Shown: piece by piece, positions 23,937 to 32,530 of the stretch
Layout of the letters: each line of letters begins with the position of its first letter
Numbering within the stretch: position 1 is the stretch's first letter
NCBI GenBank assembly: GCA_025370845.1
Contig: JAMXFF010000059.1
Location: 1 to 32,641, forward strand
DNA: 32,641 bases
Origin: Laspinema palackyanum D2a
Lineage (GTDB): Bacteria; Cyanobacteriota; Cyanobacteriia; Cyanobacteriales; Laspinemataceae
Direction of reading: 5' to 3'
Notes under the pieces: generated by a model
What the model was told of the DNA's origin: nothing
The model's input: only the letters and a program-made list of their open reading frames with translations
Databases searched by the model: none
Position numbers and translations under genes: made by a program

Positions 23937-26744
23937 ATGAACCCGATTCTCAATAAACTACTCACTCCTCGCCAGATGGAGTACCTAGGCGTCGATCGCG
24001 ACTGGTACATAATTGAGGCATCTGCTGGCGCGATGAAATTTGCATCCGGGGGCGCTAAAGTCGGGGTGGGAGAGGATATCCGCTGCGGATTTCCCGAACT
24101 CATCGGCCTCGAAGAGGTATTCCGGGCAATCATTCAAGGACAACGGGAAGGGTTTGAAATCAAAGGTATTACCCGGATTATAGAATCGGGCACCCCGCTT
24201 TATTTCGACCTGTACTTGATAGCGGACCCGACCCTAGCTGAAACCGAGGAACGGCGATCGCTCATTCTTTTAGAAAATACCACGGAAACGATGGTATTAA
24301 AACAAGAATTGGTGCAACGCATCAATGAAGCTAACCTGCTCCTTTCTACCCTAGAAGCCGCCAAATCCTACACGGATAAAATCATCACCTCAATGGCCGA
24401 TGCCTTGTTGGTGACCGATCGCCGGGGTCGGATTCAAAATGTCAATCCCGCTGCCGTTAATTTATTTGGATATTCCGAGGATTCGGAACTGATTGGTCAG
24501 CGGATTTCCCTGTTGATTGAAAGCGAAGAAATTCTCCCCCCGAACCGAGATAAGCCTTCCCCCAATTCCTCCCATGAACTAGCCCTGTTCACAACGGCTG
24601 AAGGCATTTGTCGGACGAAACAAGGAGAAAGTATTATTGTTTCCTTCTCCATTGCCGCCATTGGCACTGAACTCGATGATTATGGCGATTTAGTTTATAT
24701 TGGCCGAGACATTACCGAGCGTCAACGGGCTACGGCCGAACTCGATCGCGCCCGTCGAGAAGCGGAACAGGCTTCTACGGCCAAAAGTTACTTTTTAGCC
24801 AATATGAGTCATGAAATTCGGACGCCGATGAATGCCGTATTGGGAATGACTGGGTTATTATTAGAAACGCCTTTAACTGCGGAACAACGTGACTTTATTG
24901 ACACCATTCGCACCAGTGGAGATGCCCTCTTAACCTTGATTGATGAAATTTTAGACCTTTCCAAACTCGAAGCGGGAGAAATGCACTTAGAACACTTAGA
25001 TTTCAACCTAGCAACGAGCGTGGAAGAGGTCATTGATTTATTGGCCCCCCAAGCCCATTTAAAATCCGTAGAAGTGGCCTCGTTTATCGAGGAAGAGAAC
25101 CCCCTTTGGTTAAGGGGCGATAGCTCGCGGTTGCGGCAAATTCTCACGAATCTGATTGGAAATGCGATTAAATTTACTGACAAAGGATATGTAGTCCTGC
25201 AAGTCGAACGGGTGACAGAAACTCCCTATTCAACGACCCTGTTGTTCTCGGTGATTGATACGGGGATTGGAATTGCGCCCCAAAACCAAAGTCAGCTCTT
25301 TCAACCCTTTTCCCAAGTGGATTCATCCACGACTCGGGAATATGGAGGAACGGGGTTAGGACTGGCGATTTGCCAACAGTTAGTGACCTTGATGGGGGGA
25401 GAGATTGGCGTAGAAAGTCGGGAATCAGAAGGGTCCCATTTTTGGTTTAGAGTTCCCTTTGAAAAGGCAGAGATTCCTATTGATAAGCTATCAGCACCCC
25501 CGGAGATAGCGGGCCTCTCTCTGTTGGTGGTAGCCAATAGGGAAGTGGTGCGAATGGTGATTCGCGATCGCGTCACCCGTTGGGGAATCCAAGTGGAGGA
25601 AACCGACGGAGATCAGGGGTTCAATTTTTTGCAAAGTCAATGGGAGGAAGGCATCGAGTATGATATAATTGTTATTGATTTAGAAATGCCCCACATCACA
25701 GGAATTGCTTTAGCTGAACAAATTAAAGGGGATTCCCGATTTGCCAGCATTCCTTTGATTGCGATCGCCGCCACTCATCAGCGCCATCTCGTCACAACCG
25801 CCTTAAACAGTGGCTTTAGTGAATGCCAGATTAAACCCATTAAACCCGCACGGTTTTTAGAAGTCATTTGTCGCGCAGCGGGTCTATCGGTAGCCATAGA
25901 ACCGGAGCGGGTTTTCTATCCAAAAGATAAAATTAACCCCGGACAAACTCCGATTAAAATTCTTTTGGCTGAAGATAATCCGGTCAATCAAAAAGTAGCC
26001 ATTAAACAACTAGAGCTATTAGGATATCAAGCCGATATTGCTAATCAGGGTGAAGAAGCTCTGAAATTGTGGCAGGCTCATGGTTATCACATCATTTTGA
26101 TGGATTGTCAAATGCCGGTCCTTGACGGATATCAAGTCACTGGAGAGATCCGCCGCCTAGAACAAGGAACCGGGGATTCTCCAGTCCGTAACCCCCAGCA
26201 TACCGTGATCATCGCCATGACGGCTCATGCGATGAAGGAGGACCGGGAAAAATGTTTAGCCGCAGGAATGGATGATTATATTAGTAAGCCAGTTTGTCCG
26301 GAACAACTTCAGGCTATACTATCGAAATGGGTCAATCAATTGAGCGGAGCAAGAGTTAGCTTTGAACCCGTTGATGCAGGCGATCGCTCCTCCGGAGACC
26401 AGATCCTAGATCTGGAACGTCTTGAACGAATTTCTCAAGGAGATTCGGTTTTTCGGAAAGAGCTGCTAGAAACATTTATTGAAGAACTCCAAACCCATCT
26501 CGTATCACTCCAAAGCGTTTCCTTAGAAGACTTGGCGACCCTCAAACAAGAAGCGCATTATATTAAAGGTGCGAGTGGGAATGTCGGAGCTCAACAAATT
26601 TGTAGTATTGCCGCCCAATTGGAACGAGACGCCAAGCAAGGTAAAGCAGATCATCTATCTGATTTATTCGCTCAATTAACTGAAGCCTATCAAGCATTCG
26701 TTATTTTTGTAGATCGAGCCTGGGAGAATGAACCCCTTCTTTAA
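23937..26744 (+). CDS. Hybrid histidine kinase with pseudo-receiver, receiver and Hpt
   Basis: Counting from the ATG at 23937 (935 residues): divergent PAS-like domain 1-120 (MNPILNKLL, GFPELIGLEEV), PAS 146-262, HisKA 278-345 with His292 (SHEIRTP), ATPase 392-509 (NLIGNAIKF, DTGIGI, GTGLGL), receiver-like domain 526-646, true receiver 672-794 (Glu679, Asp680, phospho-Asp723, Thr762, Lys784) and Hpt 822-929 (His874, AHYIKGASG). In the first receiver the acidic pair is replaced by Ala-Asn (VVANRE), so it cannot be phosphorylated normally, although Asp581 and the Lys remain. A GTG six codons upstream is possible, but the chosen ATG aligns with the MNP start of both paralogues. It is soluble. 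The adenylate cyclase gene begins inside its last codons (17-bp overlap), so the two proteins are made together and probably act in one pathway. Confidence 0.94.
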   Translation: MNPILNKLLTPRQMEYLGVDRDWYIIEASAGAMKFASGGAKVGVGEDIRCGFPELIGLEEVFRAIIQGQREGFEIKGITRIIESGTPLYFDLYLIADPTLAETEERRSLILLENTTETMVLKQELVQRINEANLLLSTLEAAKSYTDKIITSMADALLVTDRRGRIQNVNPAAVNLFGYSEDSELIGQRISLLIESEEILPPNRDKPSPNSSHELALFTTAEGICRTKQGESIIVSFSIAAIGTELDDYGDLVYIGRDITERQRATAELDRARREAEQASTAKSYFLANMSHEIRTPMNAVLGMTGLLLETPLTAEQRDFIDTIRTSGDALLTLIDEILDLSKLEAGEMHLEHLDFNLATSVEEVIDLLAPQAHLKSVEVASFIEEENPLWLRGDSSRLRQILTNLIGNAIKFTDKGYVVLQVERVTETPYSTTLLFSVIDTGIGIAPQNQSQLFQPFSQVDSSTTREYGGTGLGLAICQQLVTLMGGEIGVESRESEGSHFWFRVPFEKAEIPIDKLSAPPEIAGLSLLVVANREVVRMVIRDRVTRWGIQVEETDGDQGFNFLQSQWEEGIEYDIIVIDLEMPHITGIALAEQIKGDSRFASIPLIAIAATHQRHLVTTALNSGFSECQIKPIKPARFLEVICRAAGLSVAIEPERVFYPKDKINPGQTPIKILLAEDNPVNQKVAIKQLELLGYQADIANQGEEALKLWQAHGYHIILMDCQMPVLDGYQVTGEIRRLEQGTGDSPVRNPQHTVIIAMTAHAMKEDREKCLAAGMDDYISKPVCPEQLQAILSKWVNQLSGARVSFEPVDAGDRSSGDQILDLERLERISQGDSVFRKELLETFIEELQTHLVSLQSVSLEDLATLKQEAHYIKGASGNVGAQQICSIAAQLERDAKQGKADHLSDLFAQLTEAYQAFVIFVDRAWENEPLL

Positions 26745-29130
26745 AAAATTTTTAGTTGTCCACGGCATTGAGTACCTGATCCTCGATTCAGCCTTAACCA
26801 TCCGTAAAACCTCCGCAGGAGTGGACCGATTTTCGGATTCTCCCGGTCCCATTCAGGTCAATGACGAGGTGGGCCTTGCCTTTCCGGAATTGATTGGAGT
26901 AGAGGACCTCTTACAGGAGGTGTTAGAAGGGCGGCAGATCAGCTTTGATTTAAAGTCCTTGAGTCGGTTTACCGAAGCGGGGACGCCGGTTTATTTTGAT
27001 ATGTATGTTGTTCAACAAGAAGAGAGCCAGGGACAACAACTCATTGTTTTTTTAGAAGATGTCACCGATCGCATGAGCTTGGAACAGCGATTAGTCCAAG
27101 CCACCAATGAAACCAATCTTCTCCTGGCTGCTCTCTCCGAATCCAAACGCTATATCGAGCAAATTCTCTCCTCGATGGCTGAGGCATTAATCGTCACCAG
27201 TGAAACAGGTTTAATCAAAAAAGTCAATCAAAGCACCCTGGACTTATTTGAGTATTCTGAAGCGGAATTACTCGGAAAAGAGATTTCCCAAATTGTGGGA
27301 GAGCATCAGGATTTGGTTAAAGATTTTTTCCTGTCCCAGATGGAGCGAGAGGAACCCGGATTATCCCCGTTAGAAATTGTTTGTCACACCAAAACACGCA
27401 AAAAAGTGTATGTGGGATTTTCCTTTGCAGTGATTAATGTTTCCGCAGCAGATATTCCCGATTTAGTTTATATCGGTCGGGATATCACCGATCGCAAGCG
27501 CAAACAACAACGGAATTTAGCACAATCCGCCACAATTCGGATTTTGTCGGAATCGACAAATTTGGTCGAGGCAACACCGAAACTGTTGCCTGCCTTATGT
27601 GAAAGCTTGGAGTGGGATGTCGGCGAAATTTGGCAGGTGCAAACGCGGGATGGAGGCGGGGACTATCCACTATCTCAAGTGTTCCAGGAGTCAGAACCCC
27701 CACCGGATTGTCTCACTTGCTTACAATTGTGGCATCACCCGCTCCCGGAATGGAAAGTGTTGCAACAGAGCAAAAAGACGCAGTTAGCCCAGGGGGAAGG
27801 ATTACCGGGTCGTGTGTGGGCGACTCATCAGGCAGTCTCTACAGCGGATCTCCCTGGGGAAGCGATGGAGTGGCTCGGAACCGAATACTTAGTGCAAGCG
27901 GGTTTGAATAGTGGATTTGCCTTCCCGATTTTTGGTGACGCTTCGGAAACTCAGTCCCGGGTGGAGCAATCCTCGGAATTGCTCGGGGTGATCGGGTTCT
28001 ATAGCCGCGATATCCAGACGATTGATGAAGATTTGATGGCAACTTGTAGTGCGATCGCCAGCCAGATTGGTCAATTTATTAAACGCAAACAAGCCGAAGT
28101 TGCCCTCCAAGAAAGCGAAGAACGCTATCGCGATTTATTTGAAAATGCCAGCGATTTGATTCAGAGTGTTTCGATAGAAGGTCGGTTTTTGTATGTCAAT
28201 CGGGCCTGGAAAGAAACCCTGGGATACAGTGAAGCGGACCTGGAGCGCCTGACAGTGTTTGAACTTCTGCATCCCCAAAGCAAATCCCAGTATCAAGACT
28301 GCTTTGAACGCATCTTTGCCGGGGAAACCCTTGATGAAATCACCGCAGAATTTGTGACTAAATCCGGCCAGAAAATCTTCTTACAAGGCAGTATGAATTG
28401 TAAGTATTTAGAAGGCAAGCCGGTGGCCATCCGGGGAATTTTCAGAAACATCACCGAACGAATTAAGGTAGAAAAAGCCCTGCAAAAGCAACAAAAGAAA
28501 ACCGAAAATTTGCTGTTGAATATTTTGCCGGAACCCATCGTCGATCGCCTCAAATTGGAACCCAACAGTATCGCGGAAACTTATGCGAATGTCACGGTTT
28601 TATTTGCGGATTTGGTGGGGTTTACCGAAATTGCTTCGGAACTTTCAGCCCTGGAAGTGGTGGAGTTGCTGAATTTAGTTTTTTCCGCCTTCGATCGCCT
28701 CACGGAATTGCATCAACTGGAAAAAATTAAAACCATTGGGGATGCCTATATGGTAGTGGCAGGATTGCCCACAGAACGGTCCGACCATGCCCAAGCGATC
28801 GCGGATATGGCCCTGGATATGCAAACCGCCTTGAGCCAATTTAATCAACAAAATCAGCAGTCCTTTAGCATTCGCATTGGCATTCATAGCGGGCCAGTGG
28901 TAGCCGGGGTGATTGGCATCAAAAAGTTTATTTACGACCTCTGGGGGGACACAGTAAACATTGCCAGCCGCATGGAATCTCACAGTTTACCGGGACGAAT
29001 TCAAGTCAGCGAAACCACCTATTATTTATTGCGGGAGCATTATGAACTGGAAAAACGGGGAACAATTGCGGTGAAAGGAAAGGGAGAAATGAATACCTAT
29101 TTTCTCATTAGTTCCAAATCGGAATTCTAG
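26728..29130 (+). CDS. PAS/GAF-regulated class III adenylate cyclase
   Basis: This 800-residue soluble cyclase makes cAMP from ATP. The order is: divergent PAS-like domain 1-115 (shared with both kinases), PAS 140-256, GAF 264-452, PAS 458-578, signalling helix, and class III catalytic domain 615-795. Catalytic residues are all present: metal ligands Asp628 (LFADLVGFT) and Asp672 (GDAYM), adenine-selecting Lys668 and Asp737 (YDLWGD), and transition-state Asn744 and Arg748 (NIASRM). The Lys/Asp pair favours ATP over GTP. One chain supplies all residues, so a homodimer with two active sites is expected. The ATG lies within the last 17 bases of the upstream kinase gene. In cyanobacteria cAMP acts through CRP-type regulators and affects motility and respiration; no CRP gene is in the window. 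Confidence 0.95.
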   Translation: MNPFFKKFLVVHGIEYLILDSALTIRKTSAGVDRFSDSPGPIQVNDEVGLAFPELIGVEDLLQEVLEGRQISFDLKSLSRFTEAGTPVYFDMYVVQQEESQGQQLIVFLEDVTDRMSLEQRLVQATNETNLLLAALSESKRYIEQILSSMAEALIVTSETGLIKKVNQSTLDLFEYSEAELLGKEISQIVGEHQDLVKDFFLSQMEREEPGLSPLEIVCHTKTRKKVYVGFSFAVINVSAADIPDLVYIGRDITDRKRKQQRNLAQSATIRILSESTNLVEATPKLLPALCESLEWDVGEIWQVQTRDGGGDYPLSQVFQESEPPPDCLTCLQLWHHPLPEWKVLQQSKKTQLAQGEGLPGRVWATHQAVSTADLPGEAMEWLGTEYLVQAGLNSGFAFPIFGDASETQSRVEQSSELLGVIGFYSRDIQTIDEDLMATCSAIASQIGQFIKRKQAEVALQESEERYRDLFENASDLIQSVSIEGRFLYVNRAWKETLGYSEADLERLTVFELLHPQSKSQYQDCFERIFAGETLDEITAEFVTKSGQKIFLQGSMNCKYLEGKPVAIRGIFRNITERIKVEKALQKQQKKTENLLLNILPEPIVDRLKLEPNSIAETYANVTVLFADLVGFTEIASELSALEVVELLNLVFSAFDRLTELHQLEKIKTIGDAYMVVAGLPTERSDHAQAIADMALDMQTALSQFNQQNQQSFSIRIGIHSGPVVAGVIGIKKFIYDLWGDTVNIASRMESHSLPGRIQVSETTYYLLREHYELEKRGTIAVKGKGEMNTYFLISSKSEF

Positions 29131-29236
29131 CCGTTCTCCTATTCCTCAGACCCCTTAGATATCTCCCCCTAGAGCAAGGCGATGGTTCACAGCCCCCATC
29201 GGTCGGGGTTTAAATGGGCTGGAGGAGTCTCATAGA

Positions 29237-29262
29237 CTGGCGGGGATTTGTATCCCCGCCAG
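29237..29262. terminator. Bidirectional hairpin between convergent genes
   Basis: A perfect 10-bp GC-rich stem (29237-29246 with 29253-29262) with loop TTTGTA sits between the cyclase gene (plus, ends 29130) and the FKBP gene (minus, ends 29337). A T-rich stretch follows on the plus side (GTGTGTTTGT). The position suits a terminator serving both strands; the weak U-tract lowers certainty. Confidence 0.55.
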
Positions 29263-29336
29263 TGTGTTTGTCCTAACGGTTTAAAAACCTCTAAATCTTT
29301 TATGGTTTTACAAAACTGAAAGGGTTTTTCTTGCGC

Positions 29337-29765
29337 TTAAGCAATGCCAACCAACTCAATTTCAAAAATCAAATCTTTTCCAGCCAGGGGGGGATTGGCA
29401 TCTAAAGTAACTTTTGACTCAGAAATCGCCGTAATCACCACGGGAATAATTTGATCCGGGGCTTGTTGAATTTGTAATTGTTGTCCCACATCTAAAGGGA
29501 TATTATCCGGCAGTTGCTGCCGTTCAACTTCCACCACCATTTCTTGCCGATGGGGACCATAAGCCTCTTCCTCTGGAATTTTTTCCGTTTTGGATTCCCC
29601 CGGACTCATCCCTAAAACCGCTTGTTCAAAACCGGCAATGAGTTGTCCTTCCCCCAGGACAAATTCCAGAGGGTCGCGATCGATGGAGGAATCAAATACA
29701 GTCCCATCATCTAATTTGCCGGTGTAGTGAACTTTCACCATATCGCCTTGCTTGGCTTGGCTCAT
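29337..29765 (-). CDS. FKBP/SlyD-type peptidyl-prolyl cis-trans isomerase
   Basis: The 142-residue protein opens with the FKBP strand VKVHYTGKLDDGTVFDSS (10-27), continues with PLEFVLGEGQLIAGFEQAV (32-50) and MSPGES, then an inserted flap (about 70-120) with PEEEAYGPHRQEMV, and closes with the FKBP strand DLIFEIELVGI. This layout is that of SlyD-like isomerases, which speed proline isomerisation and act as chaperones through the insert-in-flap domain. The His/Cys-rich metal-binding tail of E. coli SlyD is absent, and there is no signal peptide, so it is cytoplasmic. AGGAG lies eight bases before the ATG. It is a single-gene unit between two cyclase genes, with no evident functional link to them. 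Confidence 0.92.
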   Translation of the reverse strand: MSQAKQGDMVKVHYTGKLDDGTVFDSSIDRDPLEFVLGEGQLIAGFEQAVLGMSPGESKTEKIPEEEAYGPHRQEMVVEVERQQLPDNIPLDVGQQLQIQQAPDQIIPVVITAISESKVTLDANPPLAGKDLIFEIELVGIA

Positions 29766-29842
29766 TTTGTTGGCTCCTAATAATGTTTACGAAAACAAAG
29801 CATCCAAGTCTATGGCTGATTAGTTATTACTCTATGCCTAAG

Positions 29843-29863
29843 CCCGTTAAAAAAACGGGTTTT
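29843..29863 (+). terminator. Weak stem-loop followed by T (plus strand)
   Basis: CCCGTT (29843-29848) pairs with AACGGG (29854-29859) around five A, followed by four T. No plus-strand gene precedes it here, so it may instead lie in the upstream region of the FKBP gene on the other strand. Role uncertain. Confidence 0.3.
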
Positions 29864-30054
29864 ATAGACTAGATTGGAGTGAAGAAATCTTGGGTCTCCT
29901 TCATGCTAAATCAGTCAGGCTGGAGGACCTTAACCCCAGGGAAACCATGAATGCTGAAATCCCCAGCCAACCTAGACCTCTGTTCCCGTTGTGGTTATCG
30001 GTTAGTATTTTAACTTGCCAGACAGAATTTTGCAGGGAGGTGGGGGAGGATGGG

Positions 30055-30356
30055 GAGATGGGGAGGATGGGGAGATGGGGAGGATGGGGAAGTTTGTAGT
30101 AACGACTTCAGTCGTTTCCGCATGAGGTGGCGATCGCTTTCGTCACGCCTTTTGGAGACTCTCCCTCCAGTTCAGGATCAGGCAGGCGCTTAAGTTACTC
30201 CAGAGTGCTTGTCACGGCTGTACTGCCTGCCACGAGGAGCAATGCAGGTGCGATCGCCGCCTATTGTGCGTGAGGAAAGCGATCGCTTTCCTCACGCGGT
30301 AACGACTGAAGTCGTTACTACAAACTTCCCCATCTTCCCCATCTCCCCATCTCCCC
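30055..30356. mobile_element. ~300-bp inverted-repeat element abutting the cyclase stop codon
   Basis: The arms are 30083-30116 and 30301-30334, exact reverse complements over 34 bases, and matching continues outward with one mismatch through GGGGAGAT-type tandem repeats to about 30055 and 30356. The arms contain the core GTAACGACTTCAGTCGTT found again at 32214-32641. The 184-base interior includes a perfect 30-bp palindrome (30268-30297) centred on a HIP1 octamer. It is non-coding; the right edge touches the stop codon of the CHASE4 cyclase gene. Confidence 0.7.
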
Positions 30357-32057
30357 CTACAAGCGTCCTTTGAGTAAATACACCTGCATTGCTCCCTTGC
30401 CTTTAATCTCGATCGCCCCTCTTTCTTCAAAACGGTATTGATTTTTCAAACAGTCATAAGTGGCCCTAGACACTTGAATTTGGCCGGGAATGCCGTGGGA
30501 TTCCATGCGGGAGGCGGTATTCACCGTGTCACCCCAGAGATCATAGATAAATTTTTTAATCCCAATCACCCCAGCGACGACGGGTCCGGTATGGATCCCC
30601 ATCCGCATTTTTAAGGATTGATGAAATTCGGCATTAAATCGGGCGATTTCCTCCTGCATTTCTAGGGCCATCTCGGCGATCGCCACGGCACTATTTTCAG
30701 AGGGAACCGGCATTCCCGCTACAACCATGTAACAATCGCCAATGGTTTTAATTTTTTCTAACTGATACCGTTCCAAGGCGCGATCAAAGCGAGAAAAAAT
30801 ATTATTGAGTAACTGGACCAATTCCGCTGCTTCAATTTGAGCGGAGAGTTGGGTAAAGCCGACAATATCGGCAAATAACACCGTGACTTCAGCAAAAGTA
30901 TCGGCAATATTTTCTTCGTGACCCTTGAGGCGATCGGCAATGACTTCCGGTAAAATATTCAGCAACAAACTTTCCGCCTTTTCTCGTTCGATTGCCAAGG
31001 CTTTTGCTGAGGATTCCAAGGTCTCTAACATGGCATTAATGGTCTGGGCCAAACTGGATAATTCATCTTTTCCAGAGACTGAAACTCGCAAGGCTAAATC
31101 TCGGCAATTATCAATTTGTTTGACATCATGGCTCAAATGTAATAAGCGAGCTAACACCATTTTTTCGAGCAACAATAGGGTGCAAACTCCAAAAACTAGA
31201 CCGACGATCGCCAGAGAAACTATCATATACCTTGAACTGGCTTGACCTTGATGGTAAATATCTCTGGGGATATTTAGTTCTAATAAGACTGCCGGGTTAC
31301 CATAGATATCCCGTAATAAACTATACCCTGCCATCCATTCTTGACTAAGTGGTTCAATGAGAATAGGAGGATCATCGGATATCTGGGATAAGCGGGCGAT
31401 GGTGGGTTGGAACTCCACTGGGGTAGTCGGATCCATGAGTCCATAAGCCCTCACATTCAAATGGGTGAGAGTTGCCAACCGCTGGATTTGTTCGCGATCA
31501 AGAAAGCGGGCGATCGCCAGGGTTCCCCGAGTGGGAAGATTCCCCTGACTGTTGAGAATGGGTCCGGCGGCGATCGTCATCGGACGATTATTAATGGTGA
31601 CAATTCCCGCCAAAGCGTCTTTGGGTTTTAACACCTGAGTGGAAGTCGCTGCAATCTTCTGAGAAACCTCTGCTGGAATGGGCACTAACTTCTGACGAAC
31701 CAAGTCAAAACCCTGACCAAAAACCAGTTCCCCTTCTTTATTAATAAATAGAATTGCATTAGCTCGCAGTGATGCTAAATTGAGTTCCCCTAAATTTCTA
31801 TCAATATAATCTAAATTGCCATCTTCGATAAACCGATAAGTTTCATCCCACACCCCCCACTGAAAGTTGAGAGCCTGTAATTCCTGCTGATAATTGGAGA
31901 AGGCATCCAAAACTCTTTTGACATTCCGCCTTGCTTCTTTTTCTTCTAAGGTGGTAAAGCCATTGAGTAAAATCGTTGAGGAGGTCAAATGCACGACTCC
32001 AAATAACCCAGCCAGGGTCAAGCCGATCGCCAGTAATGTTTTCTTGCGGAGGGTCAT
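30357..32057 (-). CDS. CHASE4-HAMP transmembrane adenylate cyclase
   Basis: The 566-residue membrane cyclase has TM1 at about 7-29, an extracytoplasmic CHASE4 sensor (about 35-270, with the WGVWDETYRFIE signature at 67-78), TM2 at about 277-297, HAMP 298-350, a signalling helix (ESLLLNILPEVIADRL) and a class III catalytic domain 388-566. Metal ligands are Asp397 (LFADIVGFT) and Asp441 (GDCYM), adenine-selecting residues are Lys437 and Asp506 (YDLWGD), and transition-state residues are Asn513 and Arg517. A complete active site predicts cAMP synthesis in response to an external ligand bound by CHASE4. The catalytic domain is strikingly like that of the cyclase at 26728 (for example VVAGVIGIKKFIYDLWGD in both), suggesting paralogy. 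It is transcribed alone; the hairpin repeats crowd both ends of the gene. Confidence 0.95.
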   Translation of the reverse strand: MTLRKKTLLAIGLTLAGLFGVVHLTSSTILLNGFTTLEEKEARRNVKRVLDAFSNYQQELQALNFQWGVWDETYRFIEDGNLDYIDRNLGELNLASLRANAILFINKEGELVFGQGFDLVRQKLVPIPAEVSQKIAATSTQVLKPKDALAGIVTINNRPMTIAAGPILNSQGNLPTRGTLAIARFLDREQIQRLATLTHLNVRAYGLMDPTTPVEFQPTIARLSQISDDPPILIEPLSQEWMAGYSLLRDIYGNPAVLLELNIPRDIYHQGQASSRYMIVSLAIVGLVFGVCTLLLLEKMVLARLLHLSHDVKQIDNCRDLALRVSVSGKDELSSLAQTINAMLETLESSAKALAIEREKAESLLLNILPEVIADRLKGHEENIADTFAEVTVLFADIVGFTQLSAQIEAAELVQLLNNIFSRFDRALERYQLEKIKTIGDCYMVVAGMPVPSENSAVAIAEMALEMQEEIARFNAEFHQSLKMRMGIHTGPVVAGVIGIKKFIYDLWGDTVNTASRMESHGIPGQIQVSRATYDCLKNQYRFEERGAIEIKGKGAMQVYLLKGRL

Positions 32058-32213
32058 CAGGCCACCAGAGGGGATGGGACATATCAGAGAGATTATGACA
32101 TGGATTGGCTCTTTTTTGAGAATTCTGTCATGACTTTACCTAAAACCGACAAATTCAAAGGTGCCTCTATACGAACAAAGCCCCCAACTCAGCGTCAAGA
32201 GAAGGATGTTTAG

Positions 32214-32358
32214 AGTAACGACTTCAGTCGTTCTTAATGTTTGTAGTAACGATTTCAGTCGTTCTTAATGTTTGTAGTAACGATTTCAGTCGTTCTTAAT
32301 GTTTGTAGTAACGACTTCAGTCGTTCTTAATGTTTGTAGTAACGACTTCAGTCGTTAC
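32214..32358. repeat. Five-unit 31-bp tandem array of a hairpin repeat
   Basis: Units start at 32214, 32245, 32276, 32307 and 32338, an exact 31-base period. Each contains AGTAACGA(C/T)TTCAGTCGTT, which forms a short stem (GTAACGACT with AGTCGTTAC in the fullest copy), followed by CTTAATGTTTGT. Two units carry the same C-to-T change. The array lies upstream of the CHASE4 cyclase gene. Confidence 0.9.
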
Positions 32359-32528
32359 CCGGCGATTAATCGCATCCAAAGCATTGATTTTTAACTAATA
32401 TTTTATATAGAGAATCTCCCCTGTTTTGATAAGGGATATAGTTTGGCAGCCTGGGGAGTGCGTAAGCTATGCCGTTGGCTTTGTTACTAATCATTTATTA
32501 CGGCTATAATCGCATCTAAACTCTGAAG
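32359..32528. other. Spacer between oppositely oriented repeat arrays
   Basis: About 170 bases, AT-rich in part (TTTTTAACTAATATTTTATA), with the segment GTGCGTAAGCTATGCCGTTGG, similar in style to dispersed cyanobacterial repeats. There is no reading frame of note. Confidence 0.4.
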
Positions 32529-32530
32529 AG

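Noticed and set aside
29890-30099. 69-codon plus-strand frame after the FKBP gene
   Set aside because: Its C-terminal part is just translation of the GGGGAGGAT tandem repeat; no family resemblance.
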